From Hybos culiciformis (taxonomy: Eukaryota > Arthropoda > Insecta > Diptera > Hybotidae), in the NCBI GenBank assembly GCA_964007475.1, contig OZ023273.1, positions 3,395,038 through 3,459,037 of the forward strand: DNA of 64,000 nucleotides. The letters run 5' to 3'. Position 1 is the stretch's first letter. The number at the start of each line of letters is the position of its first letter. The position numbers were made by a program, and so were the translations under genes. The notes beneath the pieces were generated by a model, which saw only the letters and a list, made by a program, of their open reading frames with translations, did not search any database and was not told where the DNA came from. Positions 47,701 through 64,000 of the stretch are shown here, one piece after another.

Positions 47701-49278
47701 TGAATAGTTAGGTACTACCTACATTGAGGTTATTTTTTTTAGTATAAAAATAATTACAAAATAATCAAAATATGACTAGGTACAAAGTTTTTAATTTCAT
47801 AGCAAATTGTCTATTCAATTAAAAATCACACAAAATAAAATGTTATTATTTTGTTTGTTTTTTTTTTTTTTGTATATTTTAAATGGAACATAAACATTAT
47901 TTTCTTTATTAAAAAAAAAAAAACCAAAAAATTTTTTAAACATGCAAATTATTCGCTTGCCTCTAAAAAATTGTTTCTTAGAAGACTTTCGTTTTTTTTT
48001 TTTTTTTAATTTGAGACTCAACCTCATTTTGGGAAACGTGACCATTATTTGATGGATAATACCGAACACAATAAAACACGATTATGGGTGGCTTCACTAT
48101 TCCCTTAACATCACTACACTGACTCTGACTGACTGACTGATCCAAAACATGTTAAAATTTGACGTGAAGCTCATTTAAATATTATAATAATTATGGAACA
48201 ACCTTGTTGACAAGTAGTGTGTGCATACAACAGTACGTGCCTGCATCATCTCATTGAACATTTACAAATTTTATTTAACCTTTTCTAATTTGGCTCTAAG
48301 TAGAAGATGAAAACCTGAACTTTTATGGTCTATAATAGTGTGTGTGTATGTACCCAAAAATACAATTATTGTCGAAATTGCCATCTGATGGACCACCAAT
48401 AGTAGATTTCTCAAAAAAATTCCACCAAAACAATAGCTTTTTTTTTTTTTTAGCTTTTGGATTAATTATGGAAATGACTATGATTATGAATTATTGTTGA
48501 CGCAGTGAAGTTTTATAATTTTCTTTCTGACACATCTCTTGTGGCACTGTCTCTCTCTTTCTCTCTCTCTCTATAGATATAGCTCTCTAACAAAATTGGG
48601 GGGCTGGCCGTACAGACCATCAGAATCCAACAACTATATATTTTTTTTAATAATTAATTATTATTGAATAAGTTTTTTTTTTACTAGTTAGTGGTGGTAC
48701 ACAGTTTGTTTCTCTTGGCCAAAGCTCAACTTTAAATGAAACACGCTGTAAAGAAATGAAAGCAAAAAAAAAAAATAACTATCGAAGATCGCCCACGTAT
48801 ACTAGTTAATGGACTCGTTCGTCGTATCTCTACACTTTTGGTAATAAAAACATTCTTCTCACACTAAATTGGAATCTCAACAACAACAAGGTCCGCCACC
48901 GTGCGTGTGTGTGTGTCTGTGTCCGTCCAAAAAACACAATATTGCCTGTGTAGATATTATTTCACAAACCAACCAACATTGAAAAAATTTGGGTTGTTTA
49001 TTTTGATCATTTCACAACATTATACCACAGACCATAAATGGGTTGGGGAGTCACTACTGGCCATAATTGGGCACCTGGGTTAGTCATATTAGCAAAATTT
49101 GAATAGAAAATTTTAATTTTGTTTGATTTTTTTTTTGTTTAATTTTTTTTTTTTTTTTTTAATAATTTTTTATTTAAATTTTTTTTTAATTTAGAAAAAA
49201 TGAGGCAGGCAAATTTTTTTTTTAAAGTCAAAAAAAAAATAGTAAATAAATAAAAACTTACCTCGACCCGTTGCCCAT
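44263..49278 (-). CDS. B52: B52 / SRp55-type SR splicing factor (3 coding exons)
   Basis: Nuclear RNA-binding protein of the SRSF4/5/6 group; it binds exonic enhancers and guides constitutive and alternative splicing (family knowledge). Coding exons on the minus strand: 49278-49262, 45204-44811, 44727-44263. They total 876 bases, 291 residues. RRM1 is at about residues 6-75, with RNP2 IYIGGL and RNP1 NGYGFVEF. A short Arg/Gly/Ser/Tyr hinge follows. RRM2 is at about 108-183, with RLIVENL and the SWQDLKD signature of two-RRM SR proteins. The Arg-Ser domain runs from about 194 to 275, with a short acidic/Asn tail ([11 protein letters not shown]). The order and the [11 protein letters not shown] and RNEGVVEF blocks match fly B52 and human SRSF6 more closely than SF2/SRSF1, whose signature is SWQDLKDHMREAG with a different RRM1. 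The RS domain carries a 22-residue tandem duplication. Confidence 0.93.
44380..44511 (-). repeat. 66-bp tandem duplication in the B52 RS domain
   Basis: Residues 210-231 and 232-253 are near-identical 22-residue units beginning [18 protein letters not shown] and ending in EKRE and DKRD. In DNA these are 44446-44511 and 44380-44445. The few synonymous differences point to a duplication that is not very recent. Confidence 0.9.
44811..45204 (-). CDS. B52: B52 coding exon 2: RRM1, hinge, start of RRM2
   Basis: 394 bases, from an acceptor reading TTTAAAG on the minus strand to the donor GTAAGT (plus-strand ACTTAC at 44805-44810). It encodes [19 protein letters not shown] ... [31 protein letters not shown], a hinge with [13 protein letters not shown], then [26 protein letters not shown]. 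Confidence 0.95.
45205..49261 (-). other. B52 intron 1
   Basis: A 4.06-kb intron between the 17-nt start exon and exon 2, mostly A/T-rich. It has a less A/T-rich stretch at about 46430-46640 (see the candidate alternative exon), a CT-rich microsatellite at about 48549-48574, a short GT-rich stretch at about 48901-48923, and a GACT-type short tandem near 48118-48142. No other gene is recognisable. The short ORFs at 47815-48069 and 48901-49083 are low-complexity. Confidence 0.7.
46430..46640 (-). other. Candidate alternative exon island in B52 intron 1
   Basis: This stretch stands out from the A/T-rich intron in composition. On the minus strand a pyrimidine tract and acceptor, CTGTTCTACCTTTTTAG, ends at 46524, and the following sequence soon reaches in-frame stops. 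Genes of this family often regulate themselves through stop-containing cassette exons; whether this is one is inference. No strong GTAAGT donor was found close by, which weakens the call. Confidence 0.25.
49262..49278 (-). CDS. B52: B52 first coding exon (17 nt, MGNGSR)
   Basis: On the minus strand ATG GGC AAC GGG TCG AG is followed by GTAAGT. The split Arg codon (AG|G) joins exon 2 to give [20 protein letters not shown], which matches the MVGSRVYVGGL start of fly B52 in form and phase. The upstream flank is T-rich/A-rich 5' UTR. It was found by looking for a short start exon with a phase 2 donor. Confidence 0.85.
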
Positions 49279-49764
49279 TTTTTTGTTTTTTCGATCGCGA
49301 TCGAGGGTTGAAATTGAGTCGTCAATTTTTACTTTTTTTTTTTAACTAATTTTCCAAAACTTGGGAATTTATTTTAAAATTTAATTTAATTTATTTGCTG
49401 CGTTGTTTTTTTTTTTAATTATTTTCGCAGTTATGGCGTCGCTTTTTTTTTTTTTTGATAATAAAAAAAAAAATTAATTCTCCTCCCTGCTCTGGGTTTT
49501 CTGGGTTCTTCTTGCAATTATGTTCGTTGCTGTGGATTTTTTTTCTCTTCTTCTAATTAAAAATAATAAGCTAGCTTTTCTTCTTTTTTTTTGATTTACG
49601 TGGGTGAATTGATTAATTTAAAACAATATTGAAATAATAAATTATTTTTAACTTAAAAATTATAATTTTTCTTTCTTTTTTGTAATTCCTTTAAATTTTC
49701 ACTCTTTGGTCAAAAAATTCTAAAATGTAAATGGCCGCAAATAAGTACTGCCAGCCAGTCGTGG

Positions 49765-49771
49765 TTTTATA
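49765..49771 (-). promoter_or_regulatory. TATA-like box upstream of B52
   Basis: The minus strand reads TATAAAA inside a less A/T-rich patch with CCAGCCAG / CAGCCAAC / CAGCCAG repeats, about 490 bases upstream of the B52 start codon. A CAGT lies about 22 bases downstream on the minus strand, closer than the usual TATA-to-start spacing. The match is weak evidence on its own. Confidence 0.3.
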
Positions 49772-49909
49772 CAAAACAGCCAACTAGTCAGCCAGATTGT
49801 CGACGGCTATTATTTTTGTTTACTTGCAACAATGCGTTGAATATGAGTTGAATGTTTGGTATGTTGTTTACCAGCTAAAAAATATCACAAACTAGTTTAA
49901 TGCTTCGAA

Positions 49910-50192
49910 CTGCCGCGACAGGACAAGTAGTTTTAGTCTGCGGCGACGCGCTTAGAAAAAAACTAAGCGACGTGCGGCGTTCCAGCGTGCTAAAAAAAGC
50001 AAAAACGCAAAAAAAACCAAAAATAAAAAAAAAAAAATATTAGAAATTTTTTTAGCACGCCGATACAAAATATTAAAATGCGACGCAAAGCGTACGCAAT
50101 GAAATGTCCACAAAAATGTTTTGACGACGACGAACAAAAAAATGGTTTGTGGCGGTCAGCGCACGGCGTATTTTCTTGTCGGCCTGCTTCTA
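49910..50192. mobile_element. Imperfect GC-rich inverted repeat, possible degraded MITE
   Basis: The left part (GACAGGACAAG ... GCGGCGACGCGC ... GTGCTAAAAAAA) is partly the reverse complement of the right part (TTTTTTTAGCAC ... GCGCACGGCG ... CTTGTCGGCCTG). The arms are diverged and no clean target duplication was found. It is far richer in CpG than the surroundings and directly abuts the next element. Confidence 0.4.
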
Positions 50193-50201
50193 CTGGCATA
50201 A

Positions 50202-50578
50202 TAGCTCTGTTTAACTGGACGCGACGGTCGCGACGGACGTGACGTTAAAGACGTAAGAAATATTAAATGTATGGAAGTGTATGGAGACGGTTTAACTGGA
50301 CGTTGACGTTAACGACGCGACGTTGACGAGGTAAAAAATTAAATCTATTTTAACTTTTTACGTTAAGGACGTTGATAATCAAAGCATTCTGTTTTAATGC
50401 CCGAATAAATAATAAATTTATTTGAAAAAAGTAGTGAAAGTTGTTTTGTTTACCAAAGCTTACTTTTTAGTTTTACAACGTTGAAGACGTCCAGTATAAC
50501 TGCAAAAAACTTAATCACAACGTCTCTCACGTTTGTAACGTCACCGTCGCGTCCGTCACGTCCAGTTAAACACAGCGG
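50202..50578. mobile_element. 377-bp MITE with TAA target duplication (PIF/Harbinger-like)
   Basis: The terminal inverted repeats read GCTCTGTTTAACTGGACG on the left and GCTGTGTTTAACTGGACG on the right (reverse complement), with one mismatch. TAA lies on both sides (50199-50201 and 50579-50581). Sub-terminal copies of GTTTAACTGGACGTTGACG (near 50290) and its inverse (near 50480), and many ACGTT/GACG motifs, fill the element. The 3-bp TAA duplication suggests the PIF/Harbinger group. No coding capacity. Confidence 0.75.
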
Positions 50579-51373
50579 TAAAAGTTATCAGTGGCTCTAC
50601 TGCAATTAATCATATTTTATTAAAATTACTGAAAAGTGTATAATCACAATCACAATAGGCAAGTAGAATCACAATATATAGGTAGTTAAAATCACAATAG
50701 GCAGGTAGTAGTAAAAAAATTCAGAAAAAACAATTCTAACCATCTGAAAATACAAAAAAAAAAGGGAAAATTGAAGAAAAAAGAAAAATTGGAAATATTC
50801 CTGGCTGCTGGCTATTTCTCTATGGAACTGACTTTTTTGTCTACAAACTAGCAAAGATTAAATTTTTTTTTTAATGAAAATAGTCGCAGTTCTAAGGTTG
50901 GTTCTAAGGTCCCTCCAAGCATCTAAAAGTGTTCGAAAATTTGATTAAAAATTTATTAAAATCTTATATGAGATTACTCTGTACATACAATTAAATTTCT
51001 ATTTTCTATATTAAATGAAATATTTATATTTATTGATATCACTTTTTAAAAAAAAAAACAATTTCCCTGTCAATTTTATCGTTATAGCCAGGCCCAAATA
51101 TTTTTAAGTTTCTTAAGTGCTTCTAATATTATTCAATATAATGGCAACCATAAAAGTGACAATAACAATTTTTTAAATTGACTGACTGACGTCTTAGAAT
51201 ATTTTTATTTTTTTTTTACTATAAAAACCATAATAATAAAGAAGAGAAGCAGTCATCAAAAAATAAGTGATTTTTATCTATTAAAAAAAAAAAAAAAAAT
51301 TGAAAAAAATACTATTAAAGAAATTTTTATAATTAATTACAATTAGCGGCAAAAAAATTAAATTTAATAAATT

Positions 51374-60632
<9,259 letters not shown>

Positions 60633-63600
60633 TTGATTTAGAGAACAAAACAAATATGTATTTTGTGTGTGTGTATATGTATAAAGTCCACCAAAAATTA
60701 TTTTTAAGGTACGTTTAAAAAGTTTTAATTACTAAATGCGATATAGAAAATTTGAACTTACACCAGGTCATGGTGGAAATTATAGTCTCAAAAAGTAAAT
60801 ATATCCATGACCGATTACACTTAATATTACGTATTATCATTAATGTTTTATAATACTTTAAATTTTAAATTAATATATTTTTATCTATTTTTCAGGCTTA
60901 TTGCTTTTAAACATGTTTTCTACTTTATTACATTTTTACTCAAAATTTTGTAAAGCTTTATTTGTAAATTTTTTTTATTATTAAATTGTAGTTTTAAGAC
61001 TTATTATGAAATAAATATTTCCATTCTGGATTACTTGTTTAAAATAAGATACAAGGAATTCGTTTCGATAATGTTTGACATGAATCTATCTCCTGCTTTT
61101 CGATTTGAAATTCTCGAAGATATTATTGATTGAATTTCAAAGTTCTGTACTGCCCTAATTGTGTTCGATTAGAACTTACCGTAATATTTACTAAAATTAT
61201 TTTTCCTTTAAGTAACTTCCCTTTTATAGCTTACTGATAAATTTGATGTTGCCAATTAAGTTTCTTTTTTTTCATCTATCAAAAGAGTGGTGAACATTAA
61301 ATAGAATATTTGAATCGAAATATATCCTAATAATATTATAACAAAAATAAAAAAAGCTGTGGTATTCCTTTTTGAGAATGGAAATATTTTTTTCTATAAT
61401 TTTATTTCTGAAGAAAAAATTATTAAAAATAAATTGTGATATTTATTAAAAATCCTAATTGTATGCAATTTAATTTATATAATTACGTAAATTCAAAGAA
61501 ACTTATAAAATTGTATATGTATATGATAATGATATTAAATAATATTTAATGGAAATAATGTTTTACTTTTTTTTAATTGCAATAATTCTAGATTATTTGA
61601 AATATCATGTAAAATACAATAACACTTCAATGTTTTTCAACGAAACAGTATAATTAAATTGTTTAAGGAGAAAATAAATAATGTCTTCATTTATTTTTAT
61701 TATGATCAATTAATTAATTATTTGTAATATTAGAATAAAAAAGTGAATTTAATAAAGAAATAAAATTATAAATATAAAATAATGTTATTTAATATTATTT
61801 CAGGTATTTAGGTATTTTTTTTCATTTTAATTTAGGAAAAATGTTATTTGTTTTATCGATTTAAAATAATATAATCAAACCTTATTGTTGAATGAAAGAA
61901 AAATGAAAGAATATGGATGTTCATTCTTAACCGACTGTATAATTTCTTTAATACTCCAATCAAGATCAAGATAGAATTCGTTTACTACTCATCCCAGAAA
62001 TTTCCCTATTTAACTTATTGAGAAAAAAAATTTATTCTCATGACATGTTGTTTGTAATCTTCTCATTGCTTTTAACATTTTTGTTTTACTATTATTATTT
62101 TTTCTTTCTTATGCTGGTGGAATTAAAAATAAATTAATTTTCTTTTTTAATTGAAAAAATAAAATACAATTTTATTTATTTTTTTGTTTATTATTACGAA
62201 AATATAATAAGTAAAATTAAAAATATTGATAAACCGAGAAATTACTATGATTATATCAAAACTACATAATATTTTCATCAAAAAATCTTTTAATATTGTT
62301 TTTTAAACATTAAATGCATGTAAATATAAAATAAATTATATATTTTATTATTCAAACTTAAATTATAATTATTATAAAATTTTTCTCATTTAATTGAATT
62401 AAATGACAAATGTATATTGCAGCAAATTTTTGTATTTATAACCCTAATTAATTAAAATTAATTTTTTTTTTTTTTATCTTTTAAATTAAGAGAAAAAAGG
62501 ACAAATGACATAAAAAAAATTAAAAATTATAATAAAAACATATATTTTTTCTTTCTATTTTATAAACAATAATTTAATCAAAATCTGTGCGAAATCTTAA
62601 TCAATTTGATATATATTTTTAAGTACAATTTTTAATTGATTTCAAAATTTTTTTATTAAATTATTGTTTAAAAACGAATATTCTTACTTAAAATTATACA
62701 TATATGTATGTACTCCAAAGAAGTAATTGTATGTAGTTAATAAATGCATTTAAGGGTTTTTTTTTATTTATTTATAATTTTATATAAATAGTAGGCACTA
62801 AAAAGAATTTATTATATAGACGTATTAACTTAAATTAAAATAACTAACAATTTAAATACCTTCGGTGAAGATCATATATAAATGTTTTTTTCCAAATTTT
62901 TATTGTAATTAATATTTAAAAGTACATATATTATGTGACCTTTTCTTTTCAGAGGCTAATTTTATGACAATCAAAAGAAACTTTAAATTAATTTGATATT
63001 TAAAATAAATTATTAAATTATGAAATCATTTAAAATTTTATTCACCAAAAGTTTTCAATTGAGAATTGAGCTGTTTCCCCGACAATCTTAAAATCATGAA
63101 TCAACTAAAATTTCGTCCTTCCGTTTCCAGTGTAATTCTTATTTTCTAAATTCCAATTTTCTGAGAAAACGCAGCTATTGCGACAATATGTTTTTAATTT
63201 TAATTGAAGAAATTTTTTTCTAAATGAACTTTTTCAACAAATCAGTGATTACACTTTTCTAATATTTTGGAACATAATATTCGGTAAAAAAATTATGGTA
63301 GGACTGCCAGTTTTTTTTATTTTTATCTTAAATTCATTTTAATCTTAAATTTCTTCAATTAAAATTATGACATAAAAAAAAAATTGTGTCGTTTTATACT
63401 TAATAATAATCCTAATTAAATATTATATAATTTTTTTTATTAATTCCATCAGTCGTCCTTTTCTCCGCTAAACTAAAATATGTATACGAATAAAAAATTG
63501 TTATTATCTGGAATTTTCCTCACATCGTAAACTCAAAATTAATAATCTCTTAAATAACAGTCGTTAGAAGAAAACGTATTTTTTTTTATAATCAATTATG

Positions 63601-64000
63601 TATTATGTTATCTATTAATAAAATTGTGTTCATTCAAACAATAAAATTAGTAGGTATATCATCCATAATTTCGTTGTTAAATAATACTTGTTCGGCAATC
63701 TATATCCAAAATTCTATTTCGATGAAATTCAATCTGAAACAATTCGAATGAAATGGCGAATAGGATTTTCGAACAAATTTCACTTCATAGTGGTTTCGAT
63801 ATAATACTTAGAAGAGGTCAAAGTTACTAAATATTATCTAAAATATTGTAAAATAAAATTGAATTAGCAATAAAATAATGACATTTTTAAATCGTTTTAA
63901 AACAGGATATAAAATTTTTTATGTAAATTTTATGATATTAATAAACATTAATCATATTTTTTTCTTCTCATAATTTTTTTTTCATAAACTTATAAAAAAT
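60633..64000. other. 3' flank of Atg16
   Basis: Contains the Atg16 3' UTR (a TG-rich stretch at 60662-60674, then plain sequence). The remaining 3 kb is A/T-rich, with no gene, repeat end or RNA gene that I can recognise. Confidence 0.6.
61010..61015 (+). terminator. Atg16 poly(A) signal candidate
   Basis: AATAAA, 378 bases after the stop, the first clear hexamer downstream. Position is the only support. Confidence 0.4.

Larger units (their letters stand above)
49279..51373. other. Head-to-head intergenic region of B52 and Atg16
   Basis: 2.1 kb between the two start codons. It must contain both 5' UTRs and promoters. It holds a 14-bp perfect palindrome TCGATCGCGATCGA at 49291-49304 in the B52 leader, a minus-strand TATA-like site, an imperfect inverted repeat at 49910-50192, and a MITE at 50202-50578. 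The remaining part up to Atg16 is plain A/T-rich sequence. Confidence 0.6.

Overview
The window reads as nuclear DNA of an insect. It is strongly A/T-rich, with long homopolymer runs, spliceosomal introns of 83 bp to about 22 kb, and three genes whose closest recognisable relatives are insect proteins. No bacterial, organellar, viral or CRISPR feature was seen. The order is not resolved, because intron size and base composition alone are not diagnostic.

Layout. (1) Positions 3929-43413, plus strand: an almost complete Cad99C / protocadherin-15 gene. Eleven coding exons give about 1713 residues: eleven extracellular cadherin repeats, a membrane-adjacent domain, one transmembrane helix and an Asn-rich tail ending in a PDZ-ligand-like -TEL. 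The start codon is not in the first exon found, so at least one upstream exon is missing. (2) Positions 44263-49278, minus strand, tail-to-tail with Cad99C: a B52/SRp55-type SR splicing factor. Three coding exons, including a 17-nt first coding exon, give 291 residues with two RRMs and an RS domain. (3) Positions 51374-60632, plus strand, head-to-head with B52: autophagy gene Atg16. Ten coding exons give 567 residues: an Atg5-binding helix, a coiled coil and a seven-bladed WD40 propeller. The flanks 1-3928 and 60633-64000 contain no gene I can support.

The non-genic DNA is mostly simple A/T-rich intron. The exception is the 21.8-kb Cad99C intron (16521-38295), which holds three non-autonomous DNA transposons with target-site duplications readable on both sides: a 1.08-kb element with a 9-bp duplication (18572-19655), a 1.62-kb hAT-type element with an 8-bp duplication and a nested long palindrome (21214-22836), and a 1.14-kb element with an 8-bp duplication (24323-25463). 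The last is built from about twenty copies of a GC-rich motif in both orientations around a 50-bp-arm GC-rich hairpin. A fourth element (50202-50578, TAA duplication) lies between the divergent B52 and Atg16 promoters.

The three genes act in unrelated processes: microvillus/stereocilium-type adhesion, splicing and autophagy. They appear to be chance neighbours, with no evidence of a functional cluster. The most unusual sequence is the palindromic GC-rich element at 24323-25463. The most useful gene-level observations are a GC-AG intron that frame forces in Cad99C, a 22-residue tandem duplication in the B52 RS domain, and a candidate alternative exon in B52 intron 1.
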